Shown here: positions 9,388 through 19,374 of the stretch, piece after piece
How the letters are laid out: every line of letters starts with the position of its first letter
How positions within the stretch are numbered: position 1 is the first letter of the stretch
Assembly (NCBI RefSeq): GCF_014650555.1
Contig: NZ_BMVE01000006.1
Coordinates: 372,001-436,000, forward strand
DNA from: Streptomyces goshikiensis
Lineage (GTDB): Bacteria > Actinomycetota > Actinomycetes > Streptomycetales > Streptomycetaceae
DNA length: 64,000 bases
Reading direction: 5' to 3'
The notes under the pieces: model-generated
Databases searched by the model: none
Seen by the model: only the letters and a program-made list of their open reading frames with translations
What the model was told of the DNA's origin: nothing
Position numbers and translations under genes: made by a program

Positions 9388-9436
9388 CGAAGGCCCCGGC
9401 TGTCCCCCTGGGGAAGGAGGGCGGCCGGGGCCTTCG
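9388..9436 (-). terminator. Terminator, probably of rpsT
   Basis: Perfect 13-bp arms CGAAGGCCCCGGC (9388-9400) and its complement (9424-9436) enclose a 23-nt loop about 120 bp beyond the rpsT stop. A second 9-bp stem (9452-9460 with 9481-9489) lies between. It could also stop holA transcripts. Confidence 0.6.
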
Positions 9437-9555
9437 GTTACTGCTTGTGTTGCGCCGCACCCGCGTGGCGAACGCTTCGTGTGCGGCGCGGGGTGCCGGT
9501 CAGGAGTGGGAGAGAGGGCCCACTGGATCCCTACCCGGCTTTCGCATCAGGGAGC

Positions 9556-9822
9556 TCAGCCCTGCAGGGTGGCGACCTTGGAGGCCAGCGCCGACTTCTT
9601 GTTGGCGGCGGCGTTCTTGTGGATGACACCCTTCGAGACAGCCTTGTCGAGCGCACGCGCGGCGTCACGGGAAGCCACGGTGGCCTTCTCGACATCACCG
9701 GCGAGGACGGCCTCGCGGGCCTTGCGGATCGCGGTCTTGAGCGAGGACTTGACGGCCTTGTTGCGCAGGCGCGCCTTCTCGTTCGTCTTGTTCCGCTTGA
9801 TCTGGGACTTGATGTTCGCCAC
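9556..9822 (-). CDS. rpsT: 30S ribosomal protein S20
   Basis: Protein of 88 residues, typical of S20, which binds 16S rRNA in the 30S body. The sequence is highly basic, starts MANIKSQIKRNKTNEKARLRN, and ends with the conserved VIHKNAAANKKSALASKV segment. It is the only minus-strand gene in the holA-lepA stretch and is divergent from lepA over about 245 bp, so it must have its own promoter in 9823-9950. It is followed by hairpins at 9388-9489. Confidence 0.98.
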   Translation of the reverse strand: MANIKSQIKRNKTNEKARLRNKAVKSSLKTAIRKAREAVLAGDVEKATVASRDAARALDKAVSKGVIHKNAAANKKSALASKVATLQG

Positions 9823-10068
9823 GAAAGAGCCTTTGCAGGTTCAGAGATTTGATCTTCGGATTGTGTCCCGACAGCTGAGAGGGCATACGAGACACAGCTG
9901 CCCAGGCTACCAGGCAGGCTCCGACCGGCCCAAACCGAGCGCACTGCCCCGTCCATGGGACCATGGGAGCCTGCGTACAGATCCGACATCGCGCGCCGAC
10001 GAGGGCGACGAGATTCGAACCTTCGCTCAGACTTCGTTCCGACCGCGACCCGAGAATCAGGACACTGC

Positions 10069-11934
10069 GTGCCCGCCATCCCCAGCCACGTGCCCGAGCC
10101 GAGCCGTACCGACCCGGCGCTGATCCGCAACTTCTGCATCATCGCGCACATCGACCACGGCAAGTCGACCCTCGCCGACCGGATGCTTCAGCTCACCGGC
10201 GTCGTCGACCAGCGGCAGATGCGCGCCCAGTACCTCGACCGCATGGACATCGAGCGTGAGCGCGGCATCACGATCAAGTCGCAGGCGGTCCGTCTGCCCT
10301 GGGCGCCCACCGAGGGTGAGGGCAAGGGCAAGGCGCACGTCCTGAACATGATCGACACCCCCGGGCACGTCGACTTCACCTACGAGGTCTCGCGCTCGCT
10401 GGCCGCCTGCGAGGGCACGGTCCTCCTGGTGGACGCCGCCCAGGGCATCGAGGCGCAGACCCTCGCCAACCTGTACCTGGCGATGGAGAAGGACCTCGCG
10501 ATCGTGCCGGTCCTGAACAAGATCGACCTGCCGGCCGCCCAGCCGGAGAAGTTCGCCGAGGAGCTCGCGAACCTGGTCGGCTGCCAGCCCGAGGACGTGC
10601 TGCGCGTCTCCGCGAAGACCGGTGTCGGCGTGGACGCCCTGCTCGACAGGATCGTCGCCACCGTCCCGGCGCCGGTCGGCGTCAAGGACGCCCCGGCGCG
10701 CGCGATGATCTTCGACTCGGTCTACGACTCGTACCGCGGTGTCGTCACGTACGTCCGTGTGGTCGACGGCCAGCTCAACAAGCGCGAGCGCATCCGGATG
10801 ATGTCCACCGGCGCCACGCACGAGCTGCTGGAGATCGGTGTCTCCTCCCCGGAGATGACCCCGTCCGACGGCATCGGCGTCGGCGAGGTCGGCTACATCA
10901 TCACCGGCGTGAAGGACGTCCGTCAGTCCAAGGTCGGTGACACCATCACCAGCCTGCACAACGGCGCGACCGAGGCCCTCGGCGGCTACAAGGACCCGCG
11001 CCCGATGGTCTTCTCGGGTCTGTACCCGCTCGACGGCTCGGACTACCCGGACCTGCGCGAGGCCCTGGACAAGCTGCAGCTCAACGACGCCGCGCTCGTC
11101 TACGAGCCGGAGACCTCGGCGGCGCTCGGCTTCGGCTTCCGCGTCGGCTTCCTCGGCCTGCTGCACCTGGACGTGGTCCGCGAGCGCCTGGAGCGCGAGT
11201 TCGGCCTCGACCTGATCGCCACCGCACCCAACGTGGTGTACCGGGTGGTCATGGAGGACGGCAAGGAAGTCACCGTCACCAACCCGAGCGAGTTCCCCGA
11301 GGGCAAGATCTCGGACGTGTTCGAGCCGGTCGTACGGGCCACCCTGCTCGCGCCCTCCGAGTTCATCGGCGCGATCATGGAGCTGTGCCAGCAGCGCCGC
11401 GGCACCCTCCTCGGCATGGACTACCTCTCCGAGGACCGCGTCGAGATCCGCTACACCCTTCCGCTCGCCGAGATCGTCTTCGACTTCTTCGACCAGCTGA
11501 AGTCCAAGACGCGCGGCTACGCCTCGCTCGACTACGAGCCCACCGGCGAGCAGGCCTCCGGCCTGGTCAAGGTCGACATCCTGCTGCACGGCGACAAGGT
11601 CGACGCCTTCTCCGCCGTCACGCACAAGGACGCGGCCTACGCCTACGGCGTGCGCCTGGTCGCCAAGCTGCGCGAGCTCATCCCGCGGCAGGCCTTCGAG
11701 ATCCCGATCCAGGCCGCGATCGGCTCCCGCGTCATCGCCCGCGAGACCATCCGCGCCATCCGCAAGGACGTCCTCGCCAAGTGCTACGGCGGTGACATCT
11801 CCCGTAAGCGGAAGCTGCTGGAGAAGCAGAAGGAAGGCAAGAAGCGGATGAAGATGGTCGGCTCCGTGGAGGTCCCGCAGGAGGCCTTCATCGCGGTGCT
11901 GTCCAGCGACGACTCCGGCGGCAAGAAGAAGTAG
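10069..11934 (+). CDS. lepA: Elongation factor 4 (LepA)
   Basis: Ribosome-associated GTPase of 621 residues. The GTPase domain carries AHIDHGKS (26-33), RGITIKS, DTPGHVDF and NKIDLPAA. EF-G-like domains II, III and V follow, and the LepA-specific C-terminal domain ends RKLLEKQKEGKKRMKMVGSVEVPQEAF. The start is set at GTG 10069 (VPAIPSHVPEPSR), which matches where the family begins; the frame is open 38 codons further upstream but that part is unlike LepA. A hairpin at 11944-11983 directly follows the stop. Confidence 0.97.
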   Translation: MPAIPSHVPEPSRTDPALIRNFCIIAHIDHGKSTLADRMLQLTGVVDQRQMRAQYLDRMDIERERGITIKSQAVRLPWAPTEGEGKGKAHVLNMIDTPGHVDFTYEVSRSLAACEGTVLLVDAAQGIEAQTLANLYLAMEKDLAIVPVLNKIDLPAAQPEKFAEELANLVGCQPEDVLRVSAKTGVGVDALLDRIVATVPAPVGVKDAPARAMIFDSVYDSYRGVVTYVRVVDGQLNKRERIRMMSTGATHELLEIGVSSPEMTPSDGIGVGEVGYIITGVKDVRQSKVGDTITSLHNGATEALGGYKDPRPMVFSGLYPLDGSDYPDLREALDKLQLNDAALVYEPETSAALGFGFRVGFLGLLHLDVVRERLEREFGLDLIATAPNVVYRVVMEDGKEVTVTNPSEFPEGKISDVFEPVVRATLLAPSEFIGAIMELCQQRRGTLLGMDYLSEDRVEIRYTLPLAEIVFDFFDQLKSKTRGYASLDYEPTGEQASGLVKVDILLHGDKVDAFSAVTHKDAAYAYGVRLVAKLRELIPRQAFEIPIQAAIGSRVIARETIRAIRKDVLAKCYGGDISRKRKLLEKQKEGKKRMKMVGSVEVPQEAFIAVLSSDDSGGKKK

Positions 11935-11943
11935 CGCCGTATG

Positions 11944-11983
11944 CGAAACAGGCCCCCGTGCGGACGCGCGGGGGCCTGTTTCG
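11944..11983 (+). terminator. Intrinsic terminator of lepA
   Basis: Perfect 15-bp arms (CGAAACAGGCCCCCG at 11944-11958 and its complement at 11969-11983) with a 10-nt loop, 10 bp after the stop, followed by a short T-containing tail. Confidence 0.88.
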
Positions 11984-12136
11984 TTATGAATCGGCCGCCC
12001 GCTGGCCCTTACGCGCCAGGCGGAGGGCCCCTAGTCTGATCTCTGGTTACTCGCCGGTTACCAAAGCATCGAGTCACTGTTCAGCCCAGAGTCACTTGCC
12101 CAATGCAGGCCCTGCCGCGTGGTCCGGAGGACGTCC

Positions 12137-14026
<1,890 letters not shown>

Positions 14027-14046
14027 ACGACCTTCGGGCGGTGCGG

Positions 14047-14061
14047 GACAATGGGCGCATG
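14047..14061 (+). promoter_or_regulatory. Leaderless-type promoter of hemW
   Basis: GACAAT at 14047-14052 lies 6 nt before the ATG at 14059. Confidence 0.6.
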
Positions 14062-15291
14062 CCTTCCGCACTGCCCGACGGTGAACCCATGCCCGAAGAC
14101 GGCTCGCTGCCGTCGCACGCCCTGGCGGGTGCCGGGGACCGGCCGCTCGGGTTCTACCTGCACGTCCCGTACTGCGCCACGCGGTGCGGGTACTGCGACT
14201 TCAACACGTACACCGCGACCGAGCTGCGGGGCAGCGGTGGCGTGCTCGCCTCCCGCGAGAACTACGCCGACACCCTGATCGACGAGGTGCGCCTCGCGCG
14301 GAAGGTGCTGGGCGACGACCCGCGCCCCGTACGGACCGTCTTCGTGGGCGGCGGCACGCCGACGCTGCTGCCGGCCGGGGACCTCGTACGGATGCTCGCG
14401 GCGATCCGCGACGAGTTCGGGCTGGCCGAGGACGCCGAGGTCACCACGGAGGCGAATCCGGAGTCGGTCGACCCGCGGTACCTGGAGGAGCTGCGGGCCG
14501 GGGGCTTCAACCGGGTCTCCTTCGGCATGCAGAGCGCCAGGCAGCACGTCCTGAAGGTGCTGGACCGCACGCACACGCCGGGGCGGCCCGAGGCGTGTGT
14601 CGCGGAGGCGCGGGCGGCGGGGTTCGAGCACGTGAACCTGGACCTGATCTACGGCACCCCGGGCGAGTCCGACGACGACTGGCGGGCCTCTCTGGAGGCC
14701 GCGCTCGGTGCGGGGCCGGACCACGTGTCGGCGTACGCGCTGATCGTGGAGGAAGGCACCCAGCTGGCGCGGCGGATCCGGCGGGGCGAGGTCCCGATGA
14801 CGGACGACGACGTGCACGCGGACCGGTACCTGATCGCGGACTCGGTGATGGCCGAGGCGGGGTACTCCTGGTACGAGGTGTCGAACTGGGCCACCTCGGA
14901 GGCGGGGCGCTGCCTGCACAACGAGCTGTACTGGCGCGGGGCCGACTGGTGGGGCGCGGGTCCCGGGGCGCACTCGCACGTGGGCGGGGTGCGGTGGTGG
15001 AACGTGAAGCACCCCGGCGCGTACGCGGCGGCCCTGGCCGGGGGGCGGTCCCCGGGGGCGGGGCGGGAGCTGCTGTCCGCGGAGGACCGGCGGGTGGAGC
15101 GGATCCTGCTGGAGCTGCGGCTGGTGGACGGCTGCCCGCTGGCGCTGCTGGCCCCCGCCGGGCTGGCCGCGGCCGGGCGGGCGCTGGCGGACGGCCTGCT
15201 GGAGCCCGGCCCCTACGCGGCGGGCCGCGCCGTCCTGACCCTCCGCGGCCGTCTCCTGGCCGACGCGGTCGTCCGCGACCTGGTCGACTGA
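14059..15291 (+). CDS. hemW: HemW / radical SAM coproporphyrinogen oxidase-like heme chaperone
   Basis: Protein of 410 residues. The radical SAM cluster motif is HVPYCATRCGYCDF with Cys39, Cys43 and Cys46, followed by VFVGGGTPTLL and TTEANPESVD. A fourth Cys of the HemN type does not stand out, and the position beside lepA and hrcA matches HemW, which transfers heme, rather than the oxidase HemN. The ATG at 14059 is fixed by the -10 hexamer 6 nt upstream; the ATG at 14041 lacks such support. A palindrome at 15293-15324 ends the gene. Older annotation calls the family oxygen-independent coproporphyrinogen III oxidase. Confidence 0.92.
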   Translation: MPSALPDGEPMPEDGSLPSHALAGAGDRPLGFYLHVPYCATRCGYCDFNTYTATELRGSGGVLASRENYADTLIDEVRLARKVLGDDPRPVRTVFVGGGTPTLLPAGDLVRMLAAIRDEFGLAEDAEVTTEANPESVDPRYLEELRAGGFNRVSFGMQSARQHVLKVLDRTHTPGRPEACVAEARAAGFEHVNLDLIYGTPGESDDDWRASLEAALGAGPDHVSAYALIVEEGTQLARRIRRGEVPMTDDDVHADRYLIADSVMAEAGYSWYEVSNWATSEAGRCLHNELYWRGADWWGAGPGAHSHVGGVRWWNVKHPGAYAAALAGGRSPGAGRELLSAEDRRVERILLELRLVDGCPLALLAPAGLAAAGRALADGLLEPGPYAAGRAVLTLRGRLLADAVVRDLVD

Positions 15292-15292
15292 C

Positions 15293-15324
15293 CCCTCGCG
15301 GGCCCCGGCCGGGGCCCGCGAGGG
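15293..15324. terminator. Bidirectional terminator, 32-bp perfect palindrome
   Basis: CCCTCGCGGGCCCCGG joined directly to its complement, between the convergent hemW and DUF3097 genes. It starts 2 bp after the hemW stop and ends 5 bp from the other stop. Confidence 0.85.
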
Positions 15325-15328
15325 CGGG

Positions 15329-16126
15329 TCAGCTCGTGACGTGGTCGATGAGGTGTTCCACAGCGCCGAGGAGGGTGGGCTCCAGGTCCTTGTACGACGT
15401 CACGCGGGACAGGATGTGCTGCCAGGCCGCCCCGGTGTTCTCCGGCCAGCCCAGCGCCCGGCAGATGCCCGTCTTCCAGTCCTGGCCCGGCGGGATCACC
15501 GGCCACGCCGCGATGCCCAGGGCCGACGGCTTCACCGCCTGCCAGACGTCCACGTACGGGTGGCCCACGATCAGGACGTGCGGGGAGGTCACCGACGCCG
15601 CGATGCGGGACTCCTTCGAGCCCGGGACCAGGTGGTCGACCAGGACGCCGAGACGGGCGTCCGCGGCCGGGGCGAAATCGGCGACGACGGCGGGAAGGTC
15701 GTCGATGCCCTCCAGGTACTCCACCACCACGCCCTCGATCCGCAGGTCGTCGCCCCAGACCCGCTCCACCAGCTCCGCGTCGTGCCGCCCCTCGACGTAG
15801 ATCCGGCCCGCCCGCGCCACCCGCGCCCGCGCCCCGGGCACGGCCACCGAGCCCGACGCCGTACGGGCCGGGGCGGCCGGCCCCCGCGCCGGGCGCGTCA
15901 GGGTGACCACCGCCCCCTCCAGCAGGAACCCGCGCGGCTCCAGCGGGAACACCCGCCGCTTGCCGAAGCGGTCCTCCAGCGTCACCGTGCCCGCCTCGCA
16001 GGCCACCACCGCGCCGCAGAAGTCCGTACCGGCCACCTCCACCACCAGGCCCGGGTCCGCCGCCACCTCCGGCACGGCTCGGGCACGCTTCCACTGCGGG
16101 GTCAGGTCGGGGGAGTACTCGCGCAT
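15329..16126 (-). CDS. DUF3097 family protein with Toprim-like signature
   Basis: Protein of 265 residues. The N-terminal half contains an SH3-like or beta-rich region (EVAGTDFCGAVVACEAGTVTLEDR) and an Ala/Pro linker. The C-terminal half has IYVEGRHDAELVERVWGDDLR, then VVVEYLEGIDDLP, then LGVLVDHLVPGSKESR. The spacing EGxxDxxL followed by a hydrophobic strand ending in D resembles Toprim nucleotidyl-transfer/nuclease domains. The function is not established. TACCGT 7 nt before the ATG at 16126 indicates a leaderless start. The MBL hydrolase gene lies 28 bp upstream on the same strand, but each gene has its own -10. Confidence 0.85.
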   Translation of the reverse strand: MREYSPDLTPQWKRARAVPEVAADPGLVVEVAGTDFCGAVVACEAGTVTLEDRFGKRRVFPLEPRGFLLEGAVVTLTRPARGPAAPARTASGSVAVPGARARVARAGRIYVEGRHDAELVERVWGDDLRIEGVVVEYLEGIDDLPAVVADFAPAADARLGVLVDHLVPGSKESRIAASVTSPHVLIVGHPYVDVWQAVKPSALGIAAWPVIPPGQDWKTGICRALGWPENTGAAWQHILSRVTSYKDLEPTLLGAVEHLIDHVTS

Positions 16127-16139
16127 CCGGCCGACGGTA
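16124..16139 (-). promoter_or_regulatory. Leaderless-type promoter of the DUF3097 gene
   Basis: TACCGT (minus strand, 16139-16134) lies 7 nt before the ATG at 16126, inside the 28-bp gap after the MBL gene. Confidence 0.55.
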
Positions 16140-16154
16140 CGAGAGAGCCCGTGC

Positions 16155-16880
16155 TCACGCCTCCGACACGCCGAACCGCGCCCGCAGTGTGTCCCGTTGG
16201 GCACGCACGAAGGCCGCGCCGACCACCGCTCCGTGACCCGGCACGTACAGCGCGTCGTCACCGCCCAGCGACAGCAGCCGGTCCAGCGCCGCGGGCCACT
16301 GCCGGGGCACGGCGTCCGGGCCGGCCGACGGATCGCCCGACTCCTCCACGAGGTCCCCGCAGAACACCACCTCCCGCACACCCGGCACGAAGACCGCCAG
16401 GTCGTGCCGGGTGTGCCCGGGGCCGACGTTCGCCAGCAGCACCTGGACCCCGCCCAGGTCCAGCGTCCACTCGCCCGACACCAGGTGCTTCGGCGCCGCC
16501 AGCAGGTCCGCCGCCTCGGCGGCCTCCGCCTCCGCCAGACCGTGCCGCACCGCGTCCCCACGCAGCTCGTCGCGCCCCACCGTCAGCAGCGCGTCCAGCC
16601 CGACCGCCCCGAAGAACTCGGCCCCGGAGAACGCGGCCCCGCCCAGTACGTGATCGAAATGGCCGTGCGTGAATGCGATATGGGTCACGCGGCGGCCGGT
16701 CAGCCGCTCCGCCTCGGCTCGTACTTCCGCGCCTTCCCGCACGCACGATCCGGGATCGACGAGGAGGACCGAATCGTCCCCCACCACCAGTCCCACCGTG
16801 CAGTCCCACACCGGAAGCCGCCGCCGGCCGGCCCGCCCGGTCAACCGCTCCCAGCCCGCCTCTTCCCATCGGACGTCCAT
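16155..16880 (-). CDS. MBL-fold metallo-hydrolase
   Basis: Protein of 241 residues with the metallo-beta-lactamase fold. The metal motif is FTHGHFDHVLGG (H-x-H-x-D-H). Later ligands lie in GPGHTRHDL and VVFCGDLVEESGDPS, and YVPGHGAVV is the final His motif. The fold covers hydrolases of many thioester, lactone and phosphoester substrates, and nothing here fixes the substrate. The ATG at 16880 follows TAGCGT by 6 nt. It faces hrcA divergently across about 165 bp that also carries the hrcA promoter. Confidence 0.88.
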   Translation of the reverse strand: MDVRWEEAGWERLTGRAGRRRLPVWDCTVGLVVGDDSVLLVDPGSCVREGAEVRAEAERLTGRRVTHIAFTHGHFDHVLGGAAFSGAEFFGAVGLDALLTVGRDELRGDAVRHGLAEAEAAEAADLLAAPKHLVSGEWTLDLGGVQVLLANVGPGHTRHDLAVFVPGVREVVFCGDLVEESGDPSAGPDAVPRQWPAALDRLLSLGGDDALYVPGHGAVVGAAFVRAQRDTLRARFGVSEA

Positions 16881-16892
16881 GCCGTGACGCTA
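16878..16892 (-). promoter_or_regulatory. Leaderless-type promoter of the MBL gene
   Basis: TAGCGT (minus strand, 16892-16887) lies 6 nt before the ATG at 16880. Confidence 0.55.
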
Positions 16893-16944
16893 CCCTGGCG
16901 ACCCCCCGAGCGACCGCCCTTGCCTCCGGCGTACTACCCGGCCG

Positions 16945-16950
16945 TACACT
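16945..16950 (+). promoter_or_regulatory. hrcA-dnaJ promoter -10
   Basis: TACACT; transcription would begin near 16957, just before the CIRCE element at 16965. Confidence 0.5.
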
Positions 16951-16964
16951 GACCGGGGGTTCTC

Positions 16965-16989
16965 TGGCACTCGTATGCCCCGAGTGCCA
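16965..16989 (+). promoter_or_regulatory. CIRCE element (HrcA operator)
   Basis: TGGCACTC (16965-16972), 9-nt spacer, GAGTGCCA (16982-16989). The 8-bp arms and 9-nt spacing match the controlling inverted repeat bound by HrcA in its GC-rich actinobacterial form. Its place just past the -10 of hrcA implies autorepression, relieved by heat shock or GroE titration. Confidence 0.93.
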
Positions 16990-17047
16990 AACGGGCCGGT
17001 ACCAAGACCGAGACCACGACCACGCATCACAGCTGGAGGTGTGCGCG

Positions 17048-18064
17048 ATGCTCAGCGAACGCAGACTCGAAGTGCTGCGCGCCATCGTCCAGGACTACGT
17101 CGGGACGGAGGAGCCGGTCGGCTCCAAGGCGCTCACCGAGCGGCACCGGCTCGGCGTCTCGCCCGCCACCGTGCGCAACGACATGGCCGTGCTGGAGGAG
17201 GAGGGGTACATCGCCCAGCCCCACACCAGCGCCGGCCGGATCCCCACGGACAAGGGCTACCGGCTGTTCGTCGACCGGCTGGCGGGCGTCAAGCCGCTGT
17301 CGACGCCCGAGCGCCGGGCCATCCAGAACTTCCTCGACGGCGCCGTGGACCTCGACGACGTCGTCGGCCGTACGGTGCGGCTGCTCGCGCAGCTCACCCG
17401 GCAGGTCGCCGTCGTCCAGTACCCGTCGCTGACCCGCTCCACCGTCCGGCACGTCGAGCTGCTGTCGCTGGCCCCGGCCCGGCTGATGCTCGTACTGATC
17501 ACGGACACCGGGCGGGTCGAGCAGCGGCTCGTCGACTGCCAGACCCCCTTCGGCGAGGCCTCCCTCGCCGATCTGCGGGCGCGGCTCAACAGCCGCGTCG
17601 TCGGCCGTCGGTTCACCGACGTGCCGCAGCTGGTGCAGGACCTCCCCGAATCCTTCGAGGCGGAGGACCGGGCCACGGTCTCGACCGTGCTCGCCACCCT
17701 CCTCGAAACCCTGGTCGAGGAGGCCGAGGAGCGGCTGATGATCGGCGGCACCGCCAATCTCACCCGCTTCGGACACGATTTCCCCCTGACGATCAGGCCG
17801 GTGCTCGAAGCGCTGGAGGAGCAGGTCGTGCTCCTCAAGCTGCTGGGCGAGGCCAACGAGTCGGGGATGGCCGTGAAGATCGGGCATGAGAATGCCTACG
17901 AGGGACTGAACTCCACGTCCGTCGTCTCGGTCGGCTACGGTTCGGGCGGCGAGAGTGTCGCCAAACTCGGCGTGGTCGGACCGACCCGCATGGACTACCC
18001 CGGAACGATGGGAGCGGTACGCGCAGTGGCACGTTACGTCGGACAGATCCTGGCGGAGTCGTAA
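17048..18064 (+). CDS. hrcA: Heat-inducible transcriptional repressor HrcA
   Basis: Protein of 338 residues that represses chaperone genes through CIRCE. The N-terminal winged helix contains VGSKALTERHRLGVSPATVRNDMAVLEEEGYIAQPHTSAGRIPTDKGYR-type sequence (residues about 18-70). It is followed by a GAF-like and dimerisation region and the conserved ending TRMDYPGTMGAVRAVARYV. The ATG at 17048 has GGAGG at 17035-17039. The stop TAA is followed at once by the GTG of dnaJ, so the two form one operon under the CIRCE site at 16965. Confidence 0.97.
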   Translation: MLSERRLEVLRAIVQDYVGTEEPVGSKALTERHRLGVSPATVRNDMAVLEEEGYIAQPHTSAGRIPTDKGYRLFVDRLAGVKPLSTPERRAIQNFLDGAVDLDDVVGRTVRLLAQLTRQVAVVQYPSLTRSTVRHVELLSLAPARLMLVLITDTGRVEQRLVDCQTPFGEASLADLRARLNSRVVGRRFTDVPQLVQDLPESFEAEDRATVSTVLATLLETLVEEAEERLMIGGTANLTRFGHDFPLTIRPVLEALEEQVVLLKLLGEANESGMAVKIGHENAYEGLNSTSVVSVGYGSGGESVAKLGVVGPTRMDYPGTMGAVRAVARYVGQILAES

Positions 18065-19204
18065 GTGGCCACGGACTATTACGCGGTCCTCGGCGTACGC
18101 CGCGACGCATCGCAGGACGAGATCAAGAAGGCCTTCCGCCGCCTCGCGCGTGAGCTCCACCCGGATGTGAATCCGGACCCGAAGACGCAAGAGCGTTTCA
18201 AGGAGATCAACGCGGCGTACGAGGTTCTCTCGGATCCGCAGAAGAAGCAGGTCTACGACCTGGGCGGCGACCCGCTGTCCTCCTCGGGCGGCGGCGGTGG
18301 CGCGGGCGGATTCGGTGCGGGTGGCTTCGGCAACTTCTCCGACATCATGGACGCGTTCTTCGGCCAGTCCTCGCAGCGCGGCCCGCGCTCGCGGACCCGG
18401 CGCGGCCAGGACGCGATGATCCGCCTGGACCTGGAACTGGACGAGGCGGCCTTCGGGACGACCAAGGACATCCAGGTCGACACGGCGGTCGTCTGCAACA
18501 CCTGCTCCGGCGAAGGCGCCGCCCCCGGCACCTCGGCGCAGACATGTGACATGTGCCGCGGTCGCGGTGAGGTCTCGCAGGTCACCCGGTCCTTCCTGGG
18601 CCAGGTCATGACCTCGCGCCCCTGCCCGCAGTGCCAGGGCTTCGGCACCGTGGTCCCGACCCCGTGCCCCGAGTGCGCGGGCGACGGCCGGGTCCGCTCC
18701 CGCCGCAGCCTCACGGTCAAGATCCCGGCCGGCGTCGAGAACGGCACCCGGATCCAGCTCGCGGGCGAGGGCGAGGTCGGCCCCGGCGGCGGCCCCGCCG
18801 GCGACCTGTACGTGGAGATCCACGAACTGCCGCACCCGACCTTCCAGCGGCGCGGGGACGACCTGCACTGCACCGTGACCATCCCCATGACGGCGGCGGC
18901 CCTGGGCACCAAGTGCCCGCTGGAGACGCTGGACGGCATGGAGGAGATCGACATCCGGCCCGGCACCGGATCCGGCCAGTCGATCCCGCTGCACGGGCGC
19001 GGCGTGACGCACCTGCGCGGCGGCGGCCGGGGCGACCTGATCGTCCACGTCGAGGTCACCACGCCGGGCAAGCTGGACGCCCAGCAGGAGGACCTGCTGC
19101 GCCAGCTGGCCAAGCTGCGCGGCGAGGAGCGGCCGATGGGCCAGTTCGCGCCGGGCCAGCAGGGTCTGTTCAGCCGCCTGAAGGACGCGTTCAACGGCCG
19201 CTGA
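18065..19204 (+). CDS. dnaJ: Molecular chaperone DnaJ
   Basis: DnaK co-chaperone of 379 residues with full type I architecture. The J domain (1-70) has HPD at 32-34, and a Gly/Phe-rich segment covers about 75-95. The zinc-binding domain has four CxxCxGxG repeats (CNTCSGEG, CDMCRGRG, CPQCQGFG, CPECAGDG), followed by the substrate-binding beta domains. GTG at 18065 immediately follows the hrcA stop. No dnaK or grpE is adjacent, so this is the hrcA-linked dnaJ copy common in actinobacteria. Two hairpins follow the gene. Confidence 0.97.
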   Translation: MATDYYAVLGVRRDASQDEIKKAFRRLARELHPDVNPDPKTQERFKEINAAYEVLSDPQKKQVYDLGGDPLSSSGGGGGAGGFGAGGFGNFSDIMDAFFGQSSQRGPRSRTRRGQDAMIRLDLELDEAAFGTTKDIQVDTAVVCNTCSGEGAAPGTSAQTCDMCRGRGEVSQVTRSFLGQVMTSRPCPQCQGFGTVVPTPCPECAGDGRVRSRRSLTVKIPAGVENGTRIQLAGEGEVGPGGGPAGDLYVEIHELPHPTFQRRGDDLHCTVTIPMTAAALGTKCPLETLDGMEEIDIRPGTGSGQSIPLHGRGVTHLRGGGRGDLIVHVEVTTPGKLDAQQEDLLRQLAKLRGEERPMGQFAPGQQGLFSRLKDAFNGR

Positions 19205-19228
19205 CGCCGAGCGCGGTCACCGTCGTAC

Positions 19229-19260
19229 GAACCCGGTCCGGGGCGTCCCGGACCGGGTTC
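19229..19260 (+). terminator. First terminator hairpin after dnaJ
   Basis: Perfect 14-bp arms (GAACCCGGTCCGGG and complement) with a 4-nt loop GCGT, 24 bp after the stop. Confidence 0.85.
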
Positions 19261-19296
19261 GGCGCTTTCGCGCCGGGCGCCCGGCGCGAAAGCGCC
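19261..19296 (+). terminator. Second hairpin, directly abutting the first
   Basis: Perfect 17-bp arms (GGCGCTTTCGCGCCGGG and complement) with a 2-nt centre. It begins on the next base after the first hairpin. Confidence 0.75.
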
Positions 19297-19358
19297 AGGC
19301 CGCCGAAGCGGACTATGCCAGGCGAATGCCGTGATTCGGTGCGGTGAGCGGGACATGG

Positions 19359-19374
19359 CACGATGCAGTCCATG
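19359..19374 (+). promoter_or_regulatory. Leaderless-type promoter of the nitronate monooxygenase gene
   Basis: CACGAT at 19359-19364 lies 7 nt before the ATG at 19372; it rules against the in-frame ATG at 19363. Confidence 0.5.

Noticed and set aside
6759..10123. Coding extension of ComEC to 1917 residues
   Set aside because: The extra part overlaps yceI and holA in a different frame and the rpsT gene antisense, and its translation is Arg/Gly/Pro-rich without domain features.
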